Below, in pieces: positions 17,686-28,950 of a stretch of 64,000 nucleotides of DNA. Source of the DNA: Prauserella alba (GTDB lineage: Bacteria > Actinomycetota > Actinomycetes > Mycobacteriales > Pseudonocardiaceae); the NCBI RefSeq assembly GCF_024171735.1, contig NZ_JAMTCH010000003.1, forward strand, positions 1,538,841-1,602,840, read 5' to 3'. Below the pieces are notes generated by a model that did not search any database, was not told the origin of the DNA, and worked only from the letters and a program-made list of their open reading frames with translations. Both the position numbers and the translations under genes were made by a program. Within the stretch, counting starts at the first letter, position 1, and each line of letters opens with the position of its first letter.

Positions 17686-18240
17686 ATGTCCGGTATGCGG
17701 AACCCTCTGCCCGCCGTCGCCCGGGTGCTGGGCCGACGACGGTCGTTGATGAAGCTCGCCGAGGGCATCGTGTGGGCCGATACCCGCCTGCACCGAGCCT
17801 CGCGGGGACGGGCCAGTCTCGTCGGCATCGCCGGCTTGCCGTCGCTGCGGCTGACCACGACGGGGCGGCGTACCGGACAGGCGCGGGAGAACAATCTGCT
17901 CTACATGCCCGATCGTCAGGCCCCGGCTGACGAAGCCCGAGGCGACGAACCCGCCGGCACCGAGGCAGGCGGGGGCGAGGTCTTCGTCGTCACGGGGTCG
18001 AACTGGGGCCGCGCCCACGACCCGGCCTGGGCGCTCAACCTGCGCGCCTGCCCGGACGCGCGGGTGCTGGTACACGGTCGTGACATCCCGGTGCGGGCCC
18101 GTGAACTCACCGGTCTGGACCGCGACGCCATGTGGCGTCGGCTGTTGGCGTTCTGGCCCGGCTACGGCATGGAACGGGAGCAGGCGGGCCGTGCGTTTCC
18201 GATCTTCGTGCTCACGCCGGTCGTGGATCGCTCGCGATGA
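17686..18240 (+). CDS. Nitroreductase/deazaflavin-dependent oxidoreductase (DDN-like)
   Basis: 184 residues of the split-barrel family that includes mycobacterial Ddn and often binds F420. Conserved features are LTTTGRRTGQARENNLLYM, VVTGSNWGRAHDPAWALNLR and the C-terminal FVLTPV. A polar loop of about 25 residues (APADEARGDEPAGTEAGGG) is inserted before the second block. The substrate is unknown, and cofactor use is inferred from the family. Its last 29 bases overlap the end of the convergent GNAT gene. Confidence 0.8.
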   Translation: MSGMRNPLPAVARVLGRRRSLMKLAEGIVWADTRLHRASRGRASLVGIAGLPSLRLTTTGRRTGQARENNLLYMPDRQAPADEARGDEPAGTEAGGGEVFVVTGSNWGRAHDPAWALNLRACPDARVLVHGRDIPVRARELTGLDRDAMWRRLLAFWPGYGMEREQAGRAFPIFVLTPVVDRSR

Positions 18241-18772
18241 TCCCCATCACGATCACGTCGTGCCAGATGCCGTCCCAGTGCAGCGCGCTGCGATGGATGC
18301 CTTCCCGGACGAATCCGCACTTCTCGTAGACCCGCTGGGCGCGGACGTTGAAATCGAACACCTCGAGGCCCACGCGGTGCAGACCGGCGACGTCGAACGC
18401 GTAGTTCAGCACCATCCGCGTCGCCGCGGTGCCGTACCCGCGGCTGAAGACCTCGGGGCCGAGCAGCGAGATGCGGTAACCCGCGGTGGCGTTCGGCGCG
18501 TCCAGTTCGTGCAACACCGCCTCGCCGACGAAGGCGCCCGTGTCCGCGTCCGTGATGGCCCAGTCCGCGCGGTCGTGGTGGTCGGCCCGGGTGGCGAGGT
18601 GCCGCCTCACCTCCTCGTCGGTGAACGTGTGGTGCGTCCCGGTCAACCGGCGGCCGACCGGGTCGTCGAGCATCCTCCGCACGCCGTCGAAATGCTCCTC
18701 GGCGAGGGGGACCAGACGCAGCCGGTCGTCGGTCAGGTTCGGCAGGTCGCGAAAGACGTCGGAGGGGATCAC
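18212..18772 (-). CDS. GNAT-family N-acetyltransferase (RimJ/RimL type)
   Basis: 186 residues. An acetyl-CoA-dependent acetyltransferase with the RimJ/RimL-like order: LRLVPLAEEHFDGV at the N-terminus, AGYRISLLGPEVFSRGYGTA as the acetyl-CoA binding region, then HRVGLEVFDFNVRAQRVYEK and GFVREG. The acceptor is unknown. The start is GTG 18772. It is convergent with the F420-type oxidoreductase gene, with overlapping 3' ends. Confidence 0.85.
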   Translation of the reverse strand: MIPSDVFRDLPNLTDDRLRLVPLAEEHFDGVRRMLDDPVGRRLTGTHHTFTDEEVRRHLATRADHHDRADWAITDADTGAFVGEAVLHELDAPNATAGYRISLLGPEVFSRGYGTAATRMVLNYAFDVAGLHRVGLEVFDFNVRAQRVYEKCGFVREGIHRSALHWDGIWHDVIVMGIIASDPRPA

Positions 18773-19090
18773 TCCGACACGGAACCATCACCACCGCCGG
18801 CGCGCGACCGATTAACGCCTCCGGCGGGCGCGTCGCACGACAGGTCCCGACCACGCGATCGCACCGGCCGCCGGCCGCGAACGGCGCCGGGAGCCGGAAG
18901 GCTCACGCCGTGTGTCGCGTGGAACAGGGCTTGGCCGGGAGGTTCCGCAGCACGTACTGCGGGATGCCGCCGTTGCGGTAGTGGTTCGTGCTTGCCCGGA
19001 TACCGATGGCCCGCGTACGTGACCTGCAGCGGCGCTGCGCAGCGGACCCGTGGCCCAAGCAGCCGCCGTCTTCCTCGGACACCGGCCGGG
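18773..19090. other. 318-nt gap holding only an aconitase 3'-end fragment
   Basis: No convincing gene lies here. The one recognisable item is the fragment at 18940-18987, listed separately. The promoter of the GNAT gene should also lie at the left end. Confidence 0.6.
18940..18987 (-). pseudogene. Remnant duplicating the 3' end of acn
   Basis: This 48-nt stretch matches the 3' end of the intact acn gene (21237-21284) at 45 of 48 positions. Read on the minus strand it encodes NHYRNGGIPQYVLRNL against [16 protein letters not shown] in aconitase, then runs on into unrelated codons (PAKPCSTRHTA, stop). Upstream similarity fades within about 20 nt. The copies are in the same orientation and 2.3 kb apart, bracketing the reductase, TetR and membrane-protein genes. 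It looks like a scar of duplication or insertion at the end of acn. Confidence 0.75.
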
Positions 19091-19768
19091 TCAGAGCGAT
19101 GACAGCATCCCCTGCCGAGCGGCCAGGTGGTCGGCCTTCGCCGTCCGCGCCACCCGGTCCGGCGCGAGGAATGCCTCGGCGATGCCACGCGCCTGAGTCA
19201 GCCCGGCCTCGCGCTGGGGTGCGTTGTGATCACCTTCGACGTCGTAGATGAGGTGACTCTCGACGTCGTCGATACCGCAATAGGCGAAGATGCCGACAGC
19301 GATCTGGGTGCGCATCGCCTCGTGGTAGCCGTATCTGTCGTAGGTGCGCTGCTTCGAACCGCCCACGCCGATGAGCACGGTGGGGATGCTCGGCAGCAGC
19401 GCGTGGAGAGGCTGCTTGCCGCGGTCGTTGACACCGGCGCCGTACTGGTACGCCCAGCCGCCGGTGAAGACACGCTCGATCCATCCCTTCATCATCGCGG
19501 GCATCCCCCACCAGTAGACGGGGTAGACGAAGGCGAGCCTGTCCGCGGCCTCGACCCGCCGGTGCATCTCGGCGATCCCGTCCGGGACCGGACCGCCCCA
19601 GAAATGCGCGTGGTCGGCGTCGGTGAAACGGGGATCGAAGCCCTCCCGGTGCAGGTCGAGGACGTCGATGGTGTGCCCTGCCCGTTCGAACGCCTCGTGG
19701 AAGGCCTCCATCACGGCGGCCGGGTAGCGATCGGTGAAGGGGTGGGAGAAGAGGGTCAGCAGATGCAT
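19091..19768 (-). CDS. NAD(P)H quinone oxidoreductase, flavodoxin-like fold
   Basis: 225 residues. An FMN- or FAD-dependent quinone reductase of the KefF/MdaB/NQO group. Typical pieces are the N-terminal strand-loop MHLLTLFSHPFTDRYPAAVM, FVYPVYWWGMPAMMKGWIER, and VLIGVGGSKQ with RYGYHEAM. It probably reduces quinones or electrophiles by two electrons. It lies 47 nt downstream of a TetR gene on the same strand, the usual arrangement for a regulator controlling a detoxification reductase. Confidence 0.88.
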   Translation of the reverse strand: MHLLTLFSHPFTDRYPAAVMEAFHEAFERAGHTIDVLDLHREGFDPRFTDADHAHFWGGPVPDGIAEMHRRVEAADRLAFVYPVYWWGMPAMMKGWIERVFTGGWAYQYGAGVNDRGKQPLHALLPSIPTVLIGVGGSKQRTYDRYGYHEAMRTQIAVGIFAYCGIDDVESHLIYDVEGDHNAPQREAGLTQARGIAEAFLAPDRVARTAKADHLAARQGMLSSL

Positions 19769-19815
19769 GCGGACTCCGTTCGTCGGGACGGTGGCCTGAC
19801 TCGGTTCGGCGTGAC

Positions 19816-20355
19816 TCAGGAAGGCGTGGCTCCCATGAGCCCGCCGATGAGGGACTTCGCTGCGGCGTGTGCGGCGTCGATGGCCTGACGTCCGCGGTAG
19901 GACATCGCGGCCGTCGCTCCCTCGAACAGCACGAGCAGTTGTTCGGCCAGGACTGCGTCCGTCCGGCCGGTTTCGTGCTCGACGATGCGTGCCATGGCGC
20001 GCTGCAACAGGTCGCGGTAATCCGACACCGCGCGATCCACTTCCGGCGCGCTGCGCCCGTCCTCGCCCAGGGCTCGGAGGAACAGGCAGCCGCGCGCCCC
20101 CTCGGTGTCGGCCCAGGACGCCAGTGTCGCGAAGAGGTCCTCGATAGTCAGGACGTCGAAGGCCTGGTCGAAGCGTTCCCGGCGAGCATCCAGTACCGCG
20201 GCGATGAGACCGGTCTTGCTTCCCATGTGCTTGTACAGCGTGCGGGAGGAGACCCCGGATGCCTCGGTGAGCCGGTCCATGCCGACGCCGGCGAATCCGT
20301 GCTCGTCGAACACGGCCTCGGTGCCGGCGATGATGCGTTCACGAGTGGTCGTCAC
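19816..20355 (-). CDS. TetR-family repressor of the adjacent quinone reductase
   Basis: 179 residues: HTH RERIIAGTEAVFDEHGFAGV with MDRLTEASGVSSRTLYKHMG, then a variable ligand-binding half. The GTG start at 20355 sits six bases after a TACCTT box, so the mRNA is probably leaderless. A 24-nt palindrome covers that box. Control of itself and of the downstream reductase is inferred from the arrangement. Confidence 0.88.
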   Translation of the reverse strand: MTTTRERIIAGTEAVFDEHGFAGVGMDRLTEASGVSSRTLYKHMGSKTGLIAAVLDARRERFDQAFDVLTIEDLFATLASWADTEGARGCLFLRALGEDGRSAPEVDRAVSDYRDLLQRAMARIVEHETGRTDAVLAEQLLVLFEGATAAMSYRGRQAIDAAHAAAKSLIGGLMGATPS

Positions 20356-20361
20356 ACCACC

Positions 20362-20385
20362 AAGGTATCACGATCGTTTTACCTT
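20362..20385 (-). promoter_or_regulatory. Palindromic operator over the TetR promoter
   Basis: Outer arms AAGGTA (20362-20367) and TACCTT (20380-20385) flank a perfect 8-bp core ACGATCGT (20370-20377); 20 of 24 positions are symmetrical. On the minus strand the left arm reads TACCTT, the likely -10 box, six bases before the GTG start. Confidence 0.65.
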
Positions 20386-20449
20386 CGGCGCGAGAACGAA
20401 CTGACGCACCGGATTGTCCGCGCACGTGCCAGTGGCGAGGATGCAACAC

Positions 20450-21046
20450 ATGGAGACCGACCCGCCGGCCGCGCGCTATTTTCCGTACGCCACCGAATCG
20501 ATGGTCCGCGCCGCGTCGGACGCCGACAGGCCGGCTCAGGCCAGAGCCGTCCGCGATGCGCGCGCCAACGACATTGCCCGGAAGGTCGCTTGGCCGTTCT
20601 GGTATGCACCGGTGGTCAACGCGTTCACCCTGGCCACGCCACGGTGGCCCGTGGGCGTGATCGTGACCGTCGTCGGGATAGCAGTCGTCGCTGGGTCGTA
20701 CGTCATTCGGGGACGTCGTCGCGACTCCGTGCGACGAGCCAATCGAACTATCGGCATTCCACTGCCCGACGACATGGTCGTCGAGCTCACAGAAGCAGGC
20801 CAGGCCGTGCATGCGATCGACGGGCTCTTCGACCTCGCAGAGCAGAACCCCGTCGTGTACGGCCGTGTCCGACGTGGTCAGCGGCAACTCACGGATCTCG
20901 AGGATGCCTACATCCGGCACCTTCTCGATGCGCGTCGACACTGGGTCGAGTCGAACTTCCCGGCTTGGCGTGATGCCGCCTCGGAAGCCACTGCCGCCGC
21001 TGACCGCCTTGGTGCGGAGATCCAGACGCTCCACGAAGGGGAGTGA
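20450..21046 (+). CDS. Hypothetical membrane protein
   Basis: 198 residues, no family recognised. A hydrophobic hairpin or single helix (WPVGVIVTVVGIAVVAGSYVI, about 63-83) is followed by a basic stop-transfer run RGRRRDSVRRANR and then a charged helical domain of about 100 residues. Codon choice is less GC-biased than neighbours (ATA, GCA, ATT, TCG and CGA appear often), which suggests acquisition. ATG 20450 has GAGG nine bases upstream. It lies within the segment bracketed by the two acn 3'-end copies, divergent from the TetR gene. Confidence 0.6.
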   Translation: METDPPAARYFPYATESMVRAASDADRPAQARAVRDARANDIARKVAWPFWYAPVVNAFTLATPRWPVGVIVTVVGIAVVAGSYVIRGRRRDSVRRANRTIGIPLPDDMVVELTEAGQAVHAIDGLFDLAEQNPVVYGRVRRGQRQLTDLEDAYIRHLLDARRHWVESNFPAWRDAASEATAAADRLGAEIQTLHEGE

Positions 21047-21132
21047 CTCGCGTTGGGGTAGCGCCCGGGATGCTGCCGTTCCCCTGATCCGAGGTATCGA
21101 AGGACGCCGCCTTCGACTCCTCGAAACCCGAC

Positions 21133-21173
21133 GACCCCCGCAACGCCGTGACATTCAGGGCGTTGCGGGGGTC
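21133..21173. terminator. Bidirectional terminator between the hypothetical gene and acn
   Basis: A perfect 15-bp stem, GACCCCCGCAACGCC pairing with GGCGTTGCGGGGGTC around an 11-nt loop. It lies between two convergent genes and can serve both. Confidence 0.8.
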
Positions 21174-21223
21174 GCTGGGCTCCGCGGTCTTCGCCTGGCA
21201 GGGCGCCTGCGGCGGATACGGAA

Positions 21224-24052
<2,829 letters not shown>

Positions 24053-24149
24053 TCACTCCATGCGGCGGTTAGTTCGGGTACCCAGGGCCGAGTCTTGCGC
24101 ACCCCCGTCGCGCCCGCAGAGGTGGGCTCGGACAATCCCTGCGCCATAA

Positions 24150-24178
24150 ACAGTACGCTTGTCCTTTTTTTGGTTCAA
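24150..24178 (-). promoter_or_regulatory. acn promoter with AcnR-type operator
   Basis: On the minus strand TTGAAC (24178-24173) and TACTGT (24155-24150) are separated by exactly 17 nt. The sequence AAGGACAAGCGTACTG (24166-24151) fits the AcnR motif CAGNACnnncGTACTG at every defined position except the first, and overlaps the -10 box, a repressing position. The predicted leader to the GTG start is about 95 nt. Confidence 0.7.
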
Positions 24179-24347
24179 GCAAGGGTGCGGCCCGATCTCG
24201 CCGGAAACGTGTGATATCCGCCGCCGTTCCGGTTCGCCTCGTGCGCAGCGACGCCGGAGCTGATCACCGATCCCCGTAGGCTGCCTGCGGCCGGGCGGTG
24301 GGCAGCCGGCCCGTGCCGCGACCACCGACGACTGGGAGGAACCGACC

Positions 24348-25014
24348 ATGACCGACGGCGCGACCGCCGACCCCGGATCCCGCGACGAGGTGCCGAGTGC
24401 ACTCGACGTGCTGCATTCGACGCCGGCCCGCCGCTACCTCTCGCCGGACCCGATTCCGGACGAGGTGCTGTGGGAGATCCTGGATGCCGCCGTCCGAGGC
24501 CCCTCCGGTGGGAACCGGCAGGAGTGGGGCTGGGTCGTGGTCACCGATCCGGAGGTGAAACGCCGGATCGCGCCCTGGTACCGCGACAACTGGGAGCGCG
24601 CCTACGGACACCGCCGGGACGAGTTCCTCGCGGGCACGGCCGAGGGGTTGAGCCCGGCCGGTTTCCGGGGCGCCGAGCACCTGGCGCCACCTCGAAGACG
24701 CACCGGTGTGGGTGTTCCCGGTGCTGCGGGGAGCGGCGGCGGCCGCCGACCCCCGCACGGGCGCCTCGATCTACGGCGCTGTGCAGAACCTGTGCCTGGC
24801 TGCGCGGGTTCACGGCGTCGGCACGTCGCTGACCACGCTCTACGCGGGCCACGAGGACGAGCTGCGCGCGCTGCTCGGACTGCCCGAGGACGCGTTGACG
24901 ATGGCGCTGGTCCCGATGGGCTACCCGGAGCGCGGCCGGTGGGCCCGGCCGAAGCGGGCCCCGGTCGAGGACGTCGTGCACTGGGGCACGTGGGGTGTCC
25001 ACGCCCGGCGCTGA
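24348..25014 (+). pseudogene. Nitroreductase-family gene with a frameshift
   Basis: Two frames together make one nitroreductase of about 220 residues. The first frame gives the FMN-binding start (STPARRYLSPDPIPDEVLWE, AVRGPSGGNRQEW) to about 24688. The second continues from about 24690 (HLEDAPVWVFPVLRG, then GASIYGAVQNLCLAAR and LVPMGYPERGRW) to the stop at 25014. The break is at CTGGCGCCACCTC, where CTGGCGCGCCACCTC would restore the frame with LARHLED; loss of one GC pair from a GCGCGC run explains it. It could be a true pseudogene or a sequencing error. GGAGGAA precedes the ATG. Confidence 0.8.
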
Positions 25015-25038
25015 CACCCGGTCGCCTTACCCGCGAGA

Positions 25039-25076
25039 ACGGGCCCCGGCACCCGTGAAGTGGTGCCGGGGCCCGT
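25039..25076. terminator. Bidirectional terminator
   Basis: A perfect 15-bp stem, ACGGGCCCCGGCACC with GGTGCCGGGGCCCGT around an 8-nt loop, between the convergent nitroreductase gene and the 25126-26619 gene. Confidence 0.85.
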
Positions 25077-25125
25077 CGTCCTCGGTCCTGAGGTAGTCAG
25101 TCCTGAGTTCGTCCGTCCGCCGGGC

Positions 25126-26619
25126 TCAGTAGCCGCTCTCGAGCATGGCCTTGAAGTCCTCCGGCTGCATGCTCCGGACGACCGTCATGCCCAGCTCGTT
25201 CAGCGTGCGTACGGGACTGACGTAGTGCTTGCCGTCGACCTCCGTGGTCACCACGCCGACGCCCTGCTTCATGACCCCGTCGGCGAGGTTCGAGATCATC
25301 TGCGCGGCGGCAGGCGGCATGTCGCCGGCGTCGGCCGCAGCCTGCCGGGCGATGTCGTCGGCACACATCCGCTGGCTCCTGCCCTGGGCCTGCATCTCGT
25401 AGCAGTCGCCGGACTTGGCGACCGTGACGGTGCTGCCCTGGACCGAGACGGTCACCGACGTGATCGTGGCGCGCGTGCCGCCCGTGATCTCGGCGGTCTC
25501 CGTCTGCAGGTCGGTGACCTCCGCGTCGGGCGGGCCTTCGAAGTCGCCCGCCGCGTCGACCAGCAGCGGGCCCACGTCGTGCAGCACCGCCATCTCGTCC
25601 GGCGGAAGCAGCTTGATGACGCCTTCGAGATCGCCGTCGAGCGCCGCGTTGACGACACCCTTGACGGCGTCATCGGGGGAACCGGCGCCTTCCGCGGGGA
25701 TCGACTGCGACGGCCACTCGAGGCCTTCTTCCTGCAGGACGTTGTCGGCGATCGTGTAGAAGAGGCTCGGATACCACTCGCCGTTCTCCTCGACGGCGGC
25801 GACGCGGATCGGTTCGTCCACGTCCTCGGCGATGTCGATGGTCGTGGTCTCCTCGTCGACAGGTGCGTCCGCGAGCAGCTGTTCCTTGACCTCGGGCGTC
25901 AGTGGCAGCTCGGCGGCGTTGCCCTTGATGGTGATCGTGCCGCCCGTGAGCTTGGTGATCGTGACGCGGTCGTTGACCTGCTCCTCGCCCTGTTCGTCGA
26001 AGCGCAGATTCTTGGTGGTGATGCTCAGGCCGCTGAGCTGTTCGGGGTCGGCGTCCTCGGTGAGCACGCCGAGGCGCTTGTACTCCGCGACCGCTTCGTC
26101 GAGCGAGTCGGTCAGCAGCCGCGACTCGGACGGGGCGAAGGTCGTCAGGGTCCCCGCGAGGTCACCGCCCTCGAACGACGTCGCGAGCTTGCGCACGGCG
26201 TCGGTCGGGGAGGAGGCACCCGCGGCTACGGAGCTCTGCTGGAAGAACGCGAAATAACTGCCGACGGCACCGGCGGCGACCACGAGTGCCACGACGAGCC
26301 CGATGATCAGCCCGCGCTTGCGTCCCTTACCCGGGGGCTGCGGTGCGGAAGCGTAGCCGCCCTGCTGGTCGCCCGCGTACTGGCCGGGCTGGCCGTAGGG
26401 CTGCTGCGGATATCCCTGCTGCCCGTATCCCTGCGGGGGTTGTCCGTACGGCGGCTGGCCGCCCTGTGGCTGGCCGCCGTACGGGTAGCCGCCCTGCTGT
26501 GGCTGGCCGTACTGGGGCTGGCCGTACTGGGGACCCTGCTGTCCGTACGGTCCCTGCTGGCCCGGGTAGCCGCCGGGCTGGTTCGCCCACGGGTCCCCGG
26601 GGCCTTGTGGAGTGGTCAC
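25126..26619 (-). CDS. Membrane-anchored protein with PYGQ-rich cytoplasmic tail
   Basis: 497 residues. The first ~115 residues are a Gly/Pro/Gln/Tyr-rich repeat region (units such as PYGQ, QYGQPQYGQP). Then come basic residues and one membrane helix (LIIGLVVALVVAAGAVGSYF), so about 340 residues face outside. The external part looks like two related modules: SPTDAVRKLATSFEGGDLAG and SPDDAVKGVVNAALDGDLEG each begin one, resembling lumazine-binding-like or SnoaL-like folds of actinobacterial anchored proteins. Function unknown. The start GTG 26619 (VTTPQGPGDPWA) is chosen because the usual WANQPGGYPG tail begins there. Confidence 0.75.
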   Translation of the reverse strand: MTTPQGPGDPWANQPGGYPGQQGPYGQQGPQYGQPQYGQPQQGGYPYGGQPQGGQPPYGQPPQGYGQQGYPQQPYGQPGQYAGDQQGGYASAPQPPGKGRKRGLIIGLVVALVVAAGAVGSYFAFFQQSSVAAGASSPTDAVRKLATSFEGGDLAGTLTTFAPSESRLLTDSLDEAVAEYKRLGVLTEDADPEQLSGLSITTKNLRFDEQGEEQVNDRVTITKLTGGTITIKGNAAELPLTPEVKEQLLADAPVDEETTTIDIAEDVDEPIRVAAVEENGEWYPSLFYTIADNVLQEEGLEWPSQSIPAEGAGSPDDAVKGVVNAALDGDLEGVIKLLPPDEMAVLHDVGPLLVDAAGDFEGPPDAEVTDLQTETAEITGGTRATITSVTVSVQGSTVTVAKSGDCYEMQAQGRSQRMCADDIARQAAADAGDMPPAAAQMISNLADGVMKQGVGVVTTEVDGKHYVSPVRTLNELGMTVVRSMQPEDFKAMLESGY

Positions 26620-26634
26620 GATTCCCGCCTGTCT

Positions 26635-26698
26635 GTCTTGATCTCTGTCTGCGTCGATCCCTGCTTGCGTTGATACCTGCGTGTGTCGATCCCTGTCG
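26635..26698. repeat. Four 16-bp tandem direct repeats
   Basis: Units start at 26635, 26651, 26667 and 26683 and share the core TYGATNYCTG; for example GCGTCGATCCCTGCTT and GTGTCGATCCCTGTCG. They lie 16-79 nt upstream of the GTG start of the minus-strand gene 25126-26619, so they fall in its promoter or leader. Pyrimidine-rich TGTCTGTCC and CTGTGTGTCC runs follow to about 26730. Confidence 0.65.
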
Positions 26699-26902
26699 GT
26701 GTCTGTCCTGTGTGTCCTGTGTGTGTCGAACCCGGTGCGTGCACTGTTCCGGTGCGTGTTCTGTTCCGTTGTCCGGCGGCCGCCCGCGACGCGTGCACGA
26801 GGTGTGCTCGCCGGGCTCCCGTCACCGGGAATCCGAACGGTCGGTGACGCCCCCTCCGCGTGTCGTGCTCTGCATGTCGTCGCCGGTGGTGCCGCCGGTG
26901 TT

Positions 26903-27415
26903 TCAGCCGCGTCGTGGGCCGCCGGCCGCGGCCCACTGCGCCCCGCCGCTCCCACCGGCTCCGCGTGCTCGTCCGGCCACGGCCACGGTGCCGATAGCGG
27001 CGACGGCCGCCAGGCCCGCGCCGATCGCGGTGACGACGGGACCGGTCGGGGCGATCCCGATCGGCCCCTGATCACGTTCGCCGGCTTGGACGGCGACGAG
27101 CACCGCGACGGTTCCCATTGCGAGCGACAGAATCAGGCACAGCAGGGCGGCGGTGCGGACGAACCGCGTCACGAGGAGGGCGGCGCACACCGCCGCGGCC
27201 AGCGGAACGGCCGCCCACCCGGCCAGTGCCTGCTCGGCCCCGCCCGCCAGCCGGAAGTGCTCGATCAGCCCGGCCGTCTCGTAGCTGCTCCGCGCCACGT
27301 CGCCGGACTGGAACCACGGCAGGAACGTGCCCACCACGGCGACGACGATGCCGACGCCGGTCAGTGCGGTCGCGGCGACGCGGGTCACGACGGCGTTCGG
27401 GCGCGTGGCGGACAT
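26903..27415 (-). CDS. Hypothetical four-helix membrane protein
   Basis: 170 residues with four predicted membrane segments: VAATALTGVGIVVAVVGTFL, WAAVPLAAAVCAALLVTRFV, TAALLCLILSLAMGTVAVLV and GPVVTAIGAGLAAVAAIGTV. The external loop holds WFQSGDVARSSYETAGLIEH. It takes the position between acn and ripA where mycobacteria have a small membrane protein (Rv1476), but on the other strand, and homology is not certain. ATG 27415 has GAGGGAC just upstream; ATG 27424 is the alternative. Confidence 0.7.
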   Translation of the reverse strand: MSATRPNAVVTRVAATALTGVGIVVAVVGTFLPWFQSGDVARSSYETAGLIEHFRLAGGAEQALAGWAAVPLAAAVCAALLVTRFVRTAALLCLILSLAMGTVAVLVAVQAGERDQGPIGIAPTGPVVTAIGAGLAAVAAIGTVAVAGRARGAGGSGGAQWAAAGGPRRG

Positions 27416-27570
27416 GTCCCTCATCTTGCCGGGTTTGCCGGACATTCCGGACGTGGGTCCCCCACTACGGGGAAATGTGACGAGCGAGACCGATGTTTCG
27501 TCTGTGGCGAATGGTGATGCAGTGGTGGTGATGGCACAGTTCTGCTCGGAGTAGCAGGAGGTGGGATCGG

Positions 27571-28950
27571 ATGCGGACGAGCGTGGGCCGGACGGTGCAG
27601 TCGTCGGCGTCGCAGTCGACGGCGCGGCCGGGCGGGACGAGGTCCCGGCGCAGCTTGGCGGCGGGAGCGTTCGTGCTCGCCGTGCTGGTGGGCGCGCCGG
27701 GTACGGCCGTCGCGGTGCCACCGCCCCCGCCCAACCCGAGCGACGCGGAGCTCGAAGCGGGCCGGGCGGAAGCCTCCGAGAAGGCGGGTCAGGTCGGACG
27801 GCTCACCAGTCGGCTCGCCGACGCCGACGCCAAGCTGACCACGCTGCGGAACCGAGTGGAACGGAAGCTGGAACAAGCAAACAAGGCCAGGGTCGATCTG
27901 CAGCGCGCGCGGGCGGCCGCCGATACCGCCGCGTCCCGCGCCGAGTCGGCGAGGGCCGAGGTCCGGACCGCCTCGGGGGCCATCCGGAACGCGCGCCAGT
28001 CCCTGGACCGCTTCGTGTCGGCGAGTCACCGGCAGGGCACCACGATCGGTTCGTTGAGCGCCTACCTGGGCGCCGACTCGCCGAAGGATCTGCTCGCGCG
28101 CGAGCAGCTGCTGGGCGCCGTCGGCGACAGCGAACTCGACGCGCTCGGCAGCATGAAACGTGCCCAGGTGCGCAAGTCGAACAAGGAGGCCGCGGCCAGG
28201 CAGGCACTCGAGAAGGCGCGCAGGAAGCGCGCCGAGGCCGCAGAGGCCAAGACCGCGGCGGAACAGGCCCAGCAGGCGGCCGTCACGGCGCGTAGCAGGC
28301 AGGCCGCCAAGGCGGAGGAACTGCAGGCCGAGAAGGCGGCCGTCGAGCAACAGCTCAGCGAGGCTCGCGCGCACGTCGGCGGGCTCGAAGGGCAGCGCGA
28401 ACGCTACCGGGAATGGCTCGCCGAGAAAGAGGCCGAGGAGGAGGCGCAGGCGCAGGCCGCCGCCGCAGCGGCGGCAGGAGGGGGCGGTTCCGCCCCGGCC
28501 CCGCAGGCCCAGCCCGCCTCGGCACCGGCGGGCGCGAGCGTCGAGGCCGCGGTGCAGCGCGCGATGTCGCAACTCGGCGTGCAGTACGCCTGGGGCGGCG
28601 GCAACGCGCACGGCCCGACGTACGGCATCCGTGACGGCGGCGTCGCCGACGCCCACGGCGACTACGCCAAGATCGGCTTCGACTGTTCGGGCCTGATGAT
28701 CTACGCGTTCGCCGGGGTGCAGGCGTTGCCGCACTACAGCGGCTACCAGTACGACTCGGGGCGCAAGGTGCCGCTGTCGCAGATGCGTCGCGGCGACATG
28801 CTGTTCTGGGGCAACGGCGGCATCCACCACGTCGCCATGTACCTGGGCAACGGGCAGATGATCGAGGCACCGTACTCCGGCGGCCACGTCCGCGTGGTTC
28901 CGGTGCGGTACGGCGACATCCTCCCGTACGCCACGCGTCTCATCGGGTGA
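27571..28950 (+). CDS. RipA-like peptidoglycan endopeptidase, NlpC/P60
   Basis: 459 residues, secreted. A signal peptide (RRSLAAGAFVLAVLVGAPGTAVA) is followed by a long coiled-coil region (about 55-290) rich in Ala, Glu, Arg and Lys, a short Ala/Pro linker, and a C-terminal NlpC/P60 domain. The catalytic Cys is C372 in FDCSGLMIY, with His in GGIHHVAMYLG. This is the layout of mycobacterial RipA, which cuts peptidoglycan stems during cell separation; the coiled coil covers the active site in the zymogen. AGGAGGT lies eight bases before the ATG. It is followed by an overlapping mobA-like gene and the moxR operon. Confidence 0.92.
   Translation: MRTSVGRTVQSSASQSTARPGGTRSRRSLAAGAFVLAVLVGAPGTAVAVPPPPPNPSDAELEAGRAEASEKAGQVGRLTSRLADADAKLTTLRNRVERKLEQANKARVDLQRARAAADTAASRAESARAEVRTASGAIRNARQSLDRFVSASHRQGTTIGSLSAYLGADSPKDLLAREQLLGAVGDSELDALGSMKRAQVRKSNKEAAARQALEKARRKRAEAAEAKTAAEQAQQAAVTARSRQAAKAEELQAEKAAVEQQLSEARAHVGGLEGQRERYREWLAEKEAEEEAQAQAAAAAAAGGGGSAPAPQAQPASAPAGASVEAAVQRAMSQLGVQYAWGGGNAHGPTYGIRDGGVADAHGDYAKIGFDCSGLMIYAFAGVQALPHYSGYQYDSGRKVPLSQMRRGDMLFWGNGGIHHVAMYLGNGQMIEAPYSGGHVRVVPVRYGDILPYATRLIG

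Noticed and set aside
17686-18240. egtE as the fifth ergothioneine gene
   Set aside because: The protein is a split-barrel F420/FMN-type oxidoreductase with no PLP-binding lysine motif.
26635-26698. A CRISPR array
   Set aside because: The 16-bp units are directly adjacent with no spacers and no cas genes are near; the Cas4-like nuclease at 50494 belongs to a repair-type family.
27416-27570. A possible c-di-AMP (ydaO) riboswitch upstream of the ripA-like gene
   Set aside because: Such riboswitches occur upstream of related genes in actinobacteria, but this 155-nt gap is short and I could not find the conserved core segments.
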